Assembly (NCBI GenBank): GCA_963774655.1
Contig: CAVZFZ010000006.1
Span: 2,170,001 to 2,234,000, forward strand
Direction of reading: 5' to 3'
From: Palsa-89 sp963774655
GTDB lineage: Bacteria > Acidobacteriota > Terriglobia > Bryobacterales > Bryobacteraceae
DNA length: 64,000 nucleotides
Under the pieces are notes generated by a model that searched no databases, was not told the origin of the DNA, and saw nothing but the letters and a program-made list of their open reading frames with translations. Below, piece after piece: positions 8,754 to 16,741 of this stretch (positions are counted from its first letter, which is position 1; each line of letters opens with the position of its first letter). The translations under genes were made by a program, and so were the position numbers.

Positions 8754-10067
8754 TCATCTCTTCCAGGCCGGTTCGTCCACCAGGATTCGTTTCGCCAGAA
8801 CGCCGAAACTGAATTCGGTAACCACGCGTTGCTGCAGGTAGCGCGAAACGTCGCGGCGCTTATGCGGATTGGAAAGGTAGTCTTCCACCAGCGAATTCAG
8901 ATGATCAATGCTGCGGTACATCACTTGGTCGCCGATATCCCCCATGCTTTGGCGGAAATCTTCCTTGTAATCGAACAGCGCCAGGCCGCCGCAAGCGAAG
9001 CAGCCCATGATCTTCGGCGAGATCCCGGTATTGTATCCGAGATTGACGATATCCACGATCACGTCGCTATTCATGAAGAGCAGCGGAAGCTCCGTGAAAT
9101 AATCCAGGCACTTGCGGAACCGCATATGATATTGATCGCGTAAAGTGGCGATGCTGTCCGGTTCCACGAAGTTGCCGTAGAAGTCGAAATCGCGTTTCAG
9201 GCCGGTCAGGACACCCAGGCGCACGTCTGTGTTGCCCACGGTTTCGATTTCCTCGTGCATGAATTGCCAGAAGAACGTGTAATTCGGATCCAGACGCAGC
9301 CGCTTTCGAACCGCCGGATCCAGCGCCCGGAGCTCCGCGGCAATCAGATCCCACAAGCAGTCCGTGAACTTGCTCTTCTTGGCCGCCAGCACGCGCGCCT
9401 GGATGGCCGAGAGCTCGGGCTCATTGAGGAAGGGCAGCTTCTGCGCAGCTTTGACATACACGTTGCCGGCAAACGCCATCCTCGTTCGGAAAGCGCTGGC
9501 GGAAGGCGTGCGATAGCCATAGCGCACGTAATTCGGATACGCGGGCTGTAAGAAAAAATGTACTTTGTCGCGAGCGATCACGCCCAGCCGGTCGAGCTCG
9601 GCGATGTGGCCGCGGTCGGGTGAATAGTGCACGTACAGCGGATGATCCAAGGCTTTTTTTAGCCTGCGAATGGACCCTCCGGTCGCCTCCGCCGGAGAAG
9701 CGGGCAGCGGACCCAGGATCTGCTGCGGAAGCTGCAGCAATCCGTGATCCCACAACATCAGCGTTGGGATCTGGAGAATATCTTTGAAGACATTTTCGTG
9801 CTTGGGCGTGTTGCACTGCAGCGCGTACAGCGCGTTCGGCAGCGAGATGGCGACATCCGGCCGGAACGCTTTCAGCGCCTGGATAGTGTCGCGGATGTAG
9901 ACTTCGTTCTGGGTGATGAAGCTGCCCACGCGCAGATCGAACACGGACGCGCCCAGCGCGCGCAGCTCCTCGCTCATCTCGACAGCGAAGTTATAGTCGA
10001 TTCCTCCAAACCAGGGATGGGGCGGAAGGGTTGCGACAATCTTCAGACCGCTGAGCGCGCCGCTCAT
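8754..10067 (-). CDS. CgeB-like glycosyltransferase family 1 protein
   Basis: Predicted 437-residue cytoplasmic protein. The N-terminal half (KIVATLPPHPWFGGIDYNFAVEMSEEL; later FRPDVAISLPNALYAL) fits the first Rossmann domain of a GT-B fold. The C-terminal part (NLGYNTGISPKIMGCFACGGLALFDYKEDF, then a helical tail RRDVSRYLQQRVVTEFSF) resembles the CgeB / Glyco_trans_1_2 nucleotide-sugar side, where a protein-specific G-C-GG loop precedes the acidic residue. The ATG at 10067 is chosen over an upstream TTG because it overlaps the previous stop (ATGA) and has GGGAGAA upstream. It is last in a four-gene minus-strand operon of a methyltransferase and two large GT-A-like proteins. Substrate unknown. 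Confidence 0.7.
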   Translation of the reverse strand: MSGALSGLKIVATLPPHPWFGGIDYNFAVEMSEELRALGASVFDLRVGSFITQNEVYIRDTIQALKAFRPDVAISLPNALYALQCNTPKHENVFKDILQIPTLMLWDHGLLQLPQQILGPLPASPAEATGGSIRRLKKALDHPLYVHYSPDRGHIAELDRLGVIARDKVHFFLQPAYPNYVRYGYRTPSASAFRTRMAFAGNVYVKAAQKLPFLNEPELSAIQARVLAAKKSKFTDCLWDLIAAELRALDPAVRKRLRLDPNYTFFWQFMHEEIETVGNTDVRLGVLTGLKRDFDFYGNFVEPDSIATLRDQYHMRFRKCLDYFTELPLLFMNSDVIVDIVNLGYNTGISPKIMGCFACGGLALFDYKEDFRQSMGDIGDQVMYRSIDHLNSLVEDYLSNPHKRRDVSRYLQQRVVTEFSFGVLAKRILVDEPAWKR

Positions 10068-13000
10068 CGGTTCTCCCACCAACGCAGTGCACGTCCGGCG
10101 GTAAGGCGCGCGACATGGAGCGCAAATCCGGGCAATCCGATGATCCGCGTGATCAGCCTGCGCGGCGGGACCTTTGGCTTGCCGAATACCGGCAGCTCAA
10201 TATCGGCGCGCCCGATCACCACGCGCGCCACGCGCATTCCAAGCAGCCTGGAATCTGAGTTCCAGCCGAGTGATGCAGGCGAACGGGGCGATGGAATCTC
10301 GAATGTCAGAATCAGCTCCTCTGAGCCGGCTAAAATTTCGCCCGGCAGATCCACGGAACGGCGATGGACTTCGCGGTCCGGCCCCAGCGTCCATTCGCCC
10401 ACCAGCTTGCCGTTGGCTTTTATGCGCACGGGTAGAGCCGGTGCGCTTGCCGATACCACGCAGTCGGAAATGATGAAAGAGGCCGGGACGGCAGCGGTGG
10501 GCGGCTTCTCGAACGGGATTTTGATGGAGGCTTGCTCTCCCACGGTCCACGATCCGTATTGATCCGCGAGCGCCCATTCGGTTCCCACCAGGTCGCCGAG
10601 AAAAGCTGAGGAGTTTCCGCGGTCGGTGAGATCGATAATCTCGCCCAGCTTGTATTTGAGTGACCCAGCCGGCGTCAGTTGGAATTTGGTCAGCCGGAAA
10701 CCCAGCGGCCGGGTGTCCCAGCTGGACCAGTTCAACTGCTTGGGGCTGCGCGGCGATTCGATGTGGAACGTGATGAGCACGGGATCGGCCGTCGGGAATC
10801 CGTCGGGCAAAAGGATTCTGCGCTCGTCGGTAAGTCGCGTGGGACCGAGCGTCCATTGGGCGGCTGTTTTGCCGTTGATCTCCACGCGTACGTCCAGCAG
10901 CGGTTGTTGCTCGTTGACCGCGACGTCGGTGATGGTGAATGTCGCGATCAGAGGCTCGGCCGCCGGCGCGCGCAGCAACAGAACAAGGTTCGCTTCCGGC
11001 CCGAGCGTCCAGGATCCGAATCCGTCCGCTTGTGCCCAGCATTCGTTGAGATGATGGAGGCTTGGTTGACCCTCGGTGAACTCCAGCGCTTCTGAGAGCG
11101 AATAGCTGAGGCGGTCCGCGCCCGTGAACGTGACTCTTTGGACCTTGACGCTCAGTTCGCGCGGGTCTTCATTGGTGAGCCGTTGCCCACTGGCCAGCGC
11201 GACGCGCTCGGCGGATTGCGGATTCTGGGCGTGCAGCTCAATCCGGCAGCTTTGCTTCGCTGCCATCAGGCGCGCCGGCAGCACTGCTTTGCACGTTGTG
11301 GTTTGGAATTTCGTGTAGACAACCCAGTTCACCAGGAACTCGCCCTCAAAGAAAACCTTCAAGCGCATGGGTTCTTCTTCAGGCCCGAGGAAGGCTTCAT
11401 TGATTCGAACGTAAATCAGCAAGTCATCCGTGTACGATGGCGAAGGCGCGAAGAGGATGGCTGCGCGATACCCGTCGATCCAGGTGCCGGTGTAATCCAT
11501 GGCTCCCCAGTGGCCGTCTTTGTAAGGCGCGGAGTGGCCTTCGGATGTGAAGTCGACAGAGTGTTCGGGAGACACCGTGACCAGCGAGACATCCTCCTGG
11601 TCATAGGCGAAGAACGATTTCAGTAAATCCTCGTTGTACTTCCACACAACGCCACGATAGCGGCGATCGTCGCCCAGGCGCGGACGGCCTTTTCGCACAT
11701 GCACCGGGTACGGGGTTTCGGTAGAAAGCAGGAACTGCGCGAGAAAACGCTGGAAGATGTAATGAACCGCATTCAACACCAGAAAATCCGGCACCTGCCC
11801 GTGCGCTTTCCGCACGTCCTCGCTTTGTTGGGCGCAGGCTTCGAGACAACGCGCAACAGCGCCCAGGCTGTAACGCAAATTCCTGGGCCAATCCGTCACG
11901 CGGGCCACTTCGCCCAGATTGAGTCCGGTTTGGTCCAGGCCGAAATCAAAAATCAACAAGTTGTAATTCGTTAGGAGGGGCTCGTAAGTCGTTTCTCGTT
12001 TCTCGTTTCTCGTTTCTGGTTCGCGGTTGTTGGCGGTTACTGCGACGGCTGAGGATGGGCTGCTTCCACCCGTCAGGAGTTCGCTCACGTAATCCAGCGG
12101 TTGGGTGAAACCCATTTCCACGATGGAGCGCGCCAGAAGGTCCAGCATTTTGGGATTGTTGCCTAAATAAACAAAGCGTGCGTCGCGCGGATAGACGGTT
12201 AGGTTTCCGGCAAGGTAAGGGAGCGCGTGTTCCTGATGGTAGAAGACAAAGTTGCGGGAGTCGTTCGCATCGGTGGGATAATCCGCGGTCTGTGGGCCGC
12301 CTAGCGTGCGCTTGAGCGCGCAGATGTAGCGCGCAGGCGGACCGTCTGAAAGATCCAGCTCCTCCACCGGCTCATTCGGCGCGCCCCAGGTCTCGGCCTG
12401 ATGCTTCGACACCGGCTCTTCGCAGTCCCAAACAAATTGCTGGAGATTGTTCTCCAGCTTGATATCCATCTGGTGCAATGGGGTGGCCACGCGGGTATGG
12501 TCGCAGTGGTAGCCCTTCACTCTGTGCTTGAGGCTTTCGGTTTTGTTTCCGAAATACAGGCACAGGCGCTTGCACATGTTGGAATCGGCGTGCCAGCCGT
12601 GCGTCATCCGCTCTTCAAAGCCGTTGATGTCAAAGAGAACCTGGCGCGGCATGAGCTGAAAGTCGCCGGGCGAATCGAATCGCATGTACGGGACGCGTAG
12701 CGCCACTTCGTGCAGGTGCAGTTCGGTTCCTAGAGCCTCACAAGATCGAATGATCGATTGCGGATCGCTGCGTGGAAACGTTTCCCATAACGGCTCCGGT
12801 AATTCATAGCGCGGCGCGATGTACTGGCCGTCCGGAATATCCCGGACCGCATCGCTCAGGCTGGCCATGTCCGCGCTCAGCACAAAGATCATGTCGGTGT
12901 TGGTGGACAGGATCCAGCGGTTGCGCGGGTTGCTTCTGCGGATCGCGATGTTTCGCGTGTGCGGCTCGGTGGCGAAGAGGTGCGTGTGCCCAACCAGCTT

Positions 13001-13240
13001 GTAATAGAGATGCGGCCGTACGCGAAACACGCGCAGGCGCGTCTTGGCGTGCGACGTCAGCGTATCGTAAATGGCTTCGGGAAAAGTCGGCAGATCGTTC
13101 GAGGTGTTGCAATCCACGAAGAGAATCTCGTCGTCCGGATCGTGCAACACTTCCGCGATGCAATTGATGCTGATCGCGGCGCGCTTGGCGAGGTTGTAAC
13201 CGTGCGAGTCGTTACGCCCGTATAAAACTACTGAAATCAT
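10064..13240 (-). CDS. Large glycosyltransferase-like protein with tandem C-terminal beta modules
   Basis: Predicted 1058 residues. The N-terminal ~260 residues look like a GT-A domain: ISVVLYGRNDSHGYNL at residues 2-17, then RWILSTNTDMIFV (about 108-120) with a DxD-like NTD motif. A middle region carries no recognisable family. Two related modules follow (about 700-855 and 856-1010), each reading GSWTxG, then VxINGKxxxxWTLGP, then SPRSPxxLxWxSxDxRxLGxR; these resemble jelly-roll carbohydrate-associated domains. The N-terminus is paralogous to the next gene upstream (RNDxHGxNL in both). A heptad repeat lies in frame near residues 406-418. Probably acts in surface glycan assembly. Confidence 0.65.
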   Translation of the reverse strand: MISVVLYGRNDSHGYNLAKRAAISINCIAEVLHDPDDEILFVDCNTSNDLPTFPEAIYDTLTSHAKTRLRVFRVRPHLYYKLVGHTHLFATEPHTRNIAIRRSNPRNRWILSTNTDMIFVLSADMASLSDAVRDIPDGQYIAPRYELPEPLWETFPRSDPQSIIRSCEALGTELHLHEVALRVPYMRFDSPGDFQLMPRQVLFDINGFEERMTHGWHADSNMCKRLCLYFGNKTESLKHRVKGYHCDHTRVATPLHQMDIKLENNLQQFVWDCEEPVSKHQAETWGAPNEPVEELDLSDGPPARYICALKRTLGGPQTADYPTDANDSRNFVFYHQEHALPYLAGNLTVYPRDARFVYLGNNPKMLDLLARSIVEMGFTQPLDYVSELLTGGSSPSSAVAVTANNREPETRNEKRETTYEPLLTNYNLLIFDFGLDQTGLNLGEVARVTDWPRNLRYSLGAVARCLEACAQQSEDVRKAHGQVPDFLVLNAVHYIFQRFLAQFLLSTETPYPVHVRKGRPRLGDDRRYRGVVWKYNEDLLKSFFAYDQEDVSLVTVSPEHSVDFTSEGHSAPYKDGHWGAMDYTGTWIDGYRAAILFAPSPSYTDDLLIYVRINEAFLGPEEEPMRLKVFFEGEFLVNWVVYTKFQTTTCKAVLPARLMAAKQSCRIELHAQNPQSAERVALASGQRLTNEDPRELSVKVQRVTFTGADRLSYSLSEALEFTEGQPSLHHLNECWAQADGFGSWTLGPEANLVLLLRAPAAEPLIATFTITDVAVNEQQPLLDVRVEINGKTAAQWTLGPTRLTDERRILLPDGFPTADPVLITFHIESPRSPKQLNWSSWDTRPLGFRLTKFQLTPAGSLKYKLGEIIDLTDRGNSSAFLGDLVGTEWALADQYGSWTVGEQASIKIPFEKPPTAAVPASFIISDCVVSASAPALPVRIKANGKLVGEWTLGPDREVHRRSVDLPGEILAGSEELILTFEIPSPRSPASLGWNSDSRLLGMRVARVVIGRADIELPVFGKPKVPPRRLITRIIGLPGFALHVARLTAGRALRWWENR
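11988..12021. repeat. Heptad repeat inside a coding sequence, copy 2
   Basis: GTTTCTC/GTTTCTG units in tandem. On the minus strand they are read in frame as EPETRNEKRETT within the 1058-residue glycosyltransferase-like protein, so this copy is tolerated as coding sequence. Confidence 0.75.
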
Positions 13241-13259
13241 TCCAGTGATATTCCGATTT

Positions 13260-15674
13260 CTAATCTCCGGCGGCCTGGGGCATTTTTTGGATAGAAGGCG
13301 GTTCGGCGTGGTCCCCCGGCAACACCGTTTCCTTAAGATCGAATTCTATCAACCCCCAGTTCTCGTGGTTGAAGATCATGGGCGAGTGCAAACGGCTCAT
13401 TTGCGCGGCCCAGCCCAGCACTTCCTCATTGTCGACGAAGGAGAGTCCGCGGGCGGCGATGCGTTCGAAGAGTTTGGCTTGGCCCTCGGGAGTCCAGCCG
13501 GAACCAGATCCGTGTTCGATGTGGTAGATGCGCATCGGATCGGGAAGCATTTCTTCGCGCGCGCCGCCGTGATGCGCCGCCACGCACAAAACGGAGTCGA
13601 GATTCATGGAAAACAGATCGAATTCCGGATACCCGCGCAAGTCCAGCCAATGTTCGCGCGCCATCAACGTGAAGTCGCCGCACGCATTGGTGTGAACGAA
13701 GGATGTCGCGCTTTGGCCGGGCGTTTTGGTGAAATCGCAGCCATAAGCGCGGAACGGACCGGAAGCGGTAAGTTCCAAAACATGCGTGCGGCCGTTCTCG
13801 ATGGGAAGATCCATGCGCTGAATCGTTCGGCCGTTGGCGTGAAAACTGGCAAGAATCTCGCCGCCTTTTCGGATCTGAAATTCCAAAGGCGCTTCTGTCT
13901 CGAGATCGATATATAGCGGCTGCGGACCCACATCCGGCATTCGAATTACCATTTCCGCCGAACCTTCGGAAGTCATGGCGCCGCTTGCAGGATGGAATCG
14001 CCATCCAGCACCCCAAGGTTGCGAAAGCGCGGGCTGCCGAGCGGCTGGGTGAGGGTTGGATGTCCAACCGCACCAATATACTTTCACCTCTTGCGGAGCC
14101 GAATCGAGTGAGGGACCCACATCGCGAATGCTAAGCCGCAACACCTGAGTTTGTTTAGGCACGTGCGGGATCTCAAAACGCACGAAGGCCAGGCCAACGA
14201 TGCGCCGTTGTCCGATGGGTTTGCCGGTGGAATCCGACAGAACCAGATCCAGCGGCCGATTCTTTCGAGGAAAAGGTTCCACCTGCAATCCAAGTTCGCC
14301 CGATGCTGCCGCGGACGCGGCCACAATCACTTCAGCGCCATCCGACGCACGCCGGAAAATTTCACCGCGATAATCGTCCAGTATGCGCCAGCCGGCCCCC
14401 GGCGCCAAGCCCGAGTGTGGAGGAAAAATATCCTCGCCCGGCCGTGCTTTGGCCTGGAACGCCAGCCGGCGTCTGACGTACGGCACCACATTGCGTGCCA
14501 TGCCGGCGAATCCACGCCATTCCACATAGGATTTCAACATCCGGCGAAGGCGCGGCGATACGGGCACGGTCAGTGGTACCAGGCGTCCGCCCTTCGCCAG
14601 CCGGTCAATCACATGCTGCATTGCGAACCAGGATGTGACCACCAGACTGCGACGTCCAAGAGGTTGTAGTGTGGCCCGATCGGAACCAGATCGCGACTTC
14701 AGCCGTTCCCATTCGAAACGGAACGCGCGGAAGTTCAGAACACGCGGATCCCGGTCGGTTGGAACACCGCCCTGGTGCACGCGAAACCACACGCGAGCCG
14801 GAACTCGCGAGGAGAACGGCAAGCGCAAGCGGCTGCGACGGTCCACAGTGACGTGTGCGAGGATCTCAAAATCGTCTCCGATCACTTCCAGATCCAGCGG
14901 GGCATTCCCTGTCCCTGGCCCGGGCTCGAGATCCAGCAGCAGTCCAGAGATGGATTCGGGCGCGCGATCGATCAGCAGCTCCGCATTTTGGCCTGCCCAG
15001 CGAAACGGTTCTTGCGCGGTGTAGCGTTCCACCGGAAGCCAGCCCTTTCCAAATAGAATTCCGGAATCCGCGGCGGCGATGTCGCCAGCGCTCAAGATGG
15101 GCCGTCCATCGGGCGAGACGTTGTAGGTACCCTCGCGGACATTGATGCGGATGAGATGCTTTTCGCAATAACTGAGCTGTTGTTCCACCGGCGCGTCCAC
15201 CGGAACGTCGCTCATCGCGTCGTGCCGATCCATGCGGTACATGCGGCCCGGTTGCAGCCGTTGTTCTGCCAGAAACTTTGCCAGCTCGCTGGAAAACAGA
15301 ATGTCGATATTGCTAACCAGCACGAACTTTCCGCGCGCCCGGCGAATCCCCACATTCTTCGCGATCATTTGATACAGCGGCAGCGCTTCGGCGTGCGCAA
15401 AGCGGCGATGCACTTCGGGCGGCACTTCGATAAAGCGAACCTGGCATGGGCCCATATCTTCGGGCCAGCGCAAAGCTTCGGAAAGCCGGACGCGATCCTG
15501 TGGCGGATTCCATTCCACGAAAATCAGCTCGCAGGAAAGTTGATGCTCGCGGGCGTGCGCGATCCATCCGTTGACGAAAGCCTGCATGCGGTTGAGCAGA
15601 TTTCCGCCATGATCGTCGTTACGCGCCGTCACCACCAACGAGAGATAAGGCGTGGAATCGCCGGCCGGCAGCAT
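13260..15674 (-). CDS. Large GT-A-like glycosyltransferase protein, paralogue of its neighbour
   Basis: Predicted 804 residues. The N-terminal domain begins YLSLVVTARNDDHGGNLLNRM and carries a DxD-like SNIDILFSSEL near residues 119-128, matching the N-terminus of the downstream 1058-residue protein. The middle has two beta-rich stretches (LLLDLEPGPGTG; LDLVLSDSTGKPIGQRRIVGLAFVRF) that may be lectin-like. The C-terminal ~130 residues (FVHTNACGDFTLMAREHWLDLRGYPEF; YHIEHGSGSGWTPEG; MSRLHSPMIFNHENWGL) resemble the acceptor-side region of related proteins. ATG 15674 is preferred over a TTG 24 bases upstream because it overlaps the methyltransferase stop as TAATG. Confidence 0.65.
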   Translation of the reverse strand: MLPAGDSTPYLSLVVTARNDDHGGNLLNRMQAFVNGWIAHAREHQLSCELIFVEWNPPQDRVRLSEALRWPEDMGPCQVRFIEVPPEVHRRFAHAEALPLYQMIAKNVGIRRARGKFVLVSNIDILFSSELAKFLAEQRLQPGRMYRMDRHDAMSDVPVDAPVEQQLSYCEKHLIRINVREGTYNVSPDGRPILSAGDIAAADSGILFGKGWLPVERYTAQEPFRWAGQNAELLIDRAPESISGLLLDLEPGPGTGNAPLDLEVIGDDFEILAHVTVDRRSRLRLPFSSRVPARVWFRVHQGGVPTDRDPRVLNFRAFRFEWERLKSRSGSDRATLQPLGRRSLVVTSWFAMQHVIDRLAKGGRLVPLTVPVSPRLRRMLKSYVEWRGFAGMARNVVPYVRRRLAFQAKARPGEDIFPPHSGLAPGAGWRILDDYRGEIFRRASDGAEVIVAASAAASGELGLQVEPFPRKNRPLDLVLSDSTGKPIGQRRIVGLAFVRFEIPHVPKQTQVLRLSIRDVGPSLDSAPQEVKVYWCGWTSNPHPAARQPALSQPWGAGWRFHPASGAMTSEGSAEMVIRMPDVGPQPLYIDLETEAPLEFQIRKGGEILASFHANGRTIQRMDLPIENGRTHVLELTASGPFRAYGCDFTKTPGQSATSFVHTNACGDFTLMAREHWLDLRGYPEFDLFSMNLDSVLCVAAHHGGAREEMLPDPMRIYHIEHGSGSGWTPEGQAKLFERIAARGLSFVDNEEVLGWAAQMSRLHSPMIFNHENWGLIEFDLKETVLPGDHAEPPSIQKMPQAAGD

Positions 15675-16513
15675 TACTTCGGTTTGGCGGTCAGGCAAAG
15701 GTGCCAGCCAAACGCGCGTTCCAGAGCGCGGAACAAAGCTCTAGGCATCCAGCGGAAATACCAAACCTTCTTGTATTGATACTGCACATATTCCGGAATG
15801 CTGTAGGGGAAGATGTGATCCACCGAGACATCGGTGACGCGGAATCCATGCTGTTCCAGAAGGCGGCGGCCGGAGCTGCGTGAATAACAATAAGTCACCG
15901 GGCATCCCAGTTCCGCTTCGGAGTAATCCGCAACCAGGCGCTTCAACTTCCAGAAGCGGCCTTTTCCGTAAGCGAACAGGATCCACAGAACCTTCCACGA
16001 CCATAGGTTGTAGACCATGATTTTCACGGTGGTTTCCGGAGTTACATAACCGCGGAGCTCTTCCAGCACGCGCTCCGGATGCGGCGTATGATGAATCACT
16101 CCGAACGAATAAACCAAATCGTAAGGCGCCACCGGAACTGCCTGGCTCAACCGTTCGGCATTCACGCAAATAAAACGCACGTGGTCCGCAACGCCGAAGA
16201 CATCCGCGCGCTGGCGAGCCACCTCGAGGGATTTCTCGGTTAAGTCCACCGCGGTCACGTCCGCTCCGCCGCGCGCGAAATTGATGGTATCGGTGCCGAT
16301 GCCGCATCCGATTTCCAGCACTCGTTTGCCTTTCCACCGGTCAAACTCCGCGAAGCCGGGAATGTGCGGCTCCACAAAATACTTGCGGACTTCCACTTCG
16401 TCGAAGTACTCCCGCGACCCCACCGGCTGCTGCGAGTGGAAGATATTGCACGGGCGCGCGTTCCAATAATCGCTGACCTTGGTGATCGGGACGTCCTGAA
16501 AAGAAACGGGCAT
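15674..16513 (-). CDS. Class I SAM-dependent methyltransferase
   Basis: Predicted 279 residues. Motif I is VLEIGCGIGTDTINFARGGADVTAVDLTEKSLEVAR (near residues 65-100), with the acidic ribose-binding Asp after VTAV. Motif II/III region is FGVADHVRFICVNAE, and YDLVYSFGVIHHTPHPERVLEELRGYV is the typical core end. A C-terminal basic helix region with aromatic residues (YVQYQYKKVWYFRWMP) may bind lipid or membrane. It is first in the operon with the two large GT-A-like proteins and the CgeB-like transferase, so a sugar or glycolipid is a likely methyl acceptor (inference). Confidence 0.85.
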   Translation of the reverse strand: MPVSFQDVPITKVSDYWNARPCNIFHSQQPVGSREYFDEVEVRKYFVEPHIPGFAEFDRWKGKRVLEIGCGIGTDTINFARGGADVTAVDLTEKSLEVARQRADVFGVADHVRFICVNAERLSQAVPVAPYDLVYSFGVIHHTPHPERVLEELRGYVTPETTVKIMVYNLWSWKVLWILFAYGKGRFWKLKRLVADYSEAELGCPVTYCYSRSSGRRLLEQHGFRVTDVSVDHIFPYSIPEYVQYQYKKVWYFRWMPRALFRALERAFGWHLCLTAKPK

Positions 16514-16600
16514 TTGGAAGTGGCGGCGAAATGTTTAAACTCGATTATAACCGGCGCTGGCGCAAGGAACAAATGCCCTGCGGCCGGTTCAGCACGTGGG

Positions 16601-16679
16601 GCAGGTTGGTAACCTGCCGCCGATTGCCAATCGGCGCAAACTGCGCGGGTTAACAACCCGCTGCAGGATAACATCCTGC
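16601..16679. repeat. Four tandem 17-nt micro-hairpins
   Basis: Four palindromes, each with a 7-bp stem and 3-nt loop: GCAGGTT-GGT-AACCTGC (16601-16617), GCCGATT-GCC-AATCGGC (16619-16635), GCGGGTT-AAC-AACCCGC (16645-16661) and GCAGGAT-AAC-ATCCTGC (16663-16679). They occupy the 228-bp gap between divergent genes. A related hairpin is at 45242-45259. Confidence 0.85.
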
Positions 16680-16741
16680 CCCACATTCTGAAACTGACTC
16701 ACTACAATTAGGCGGGCTTGGCTATACTTAGTTTCGAATTA

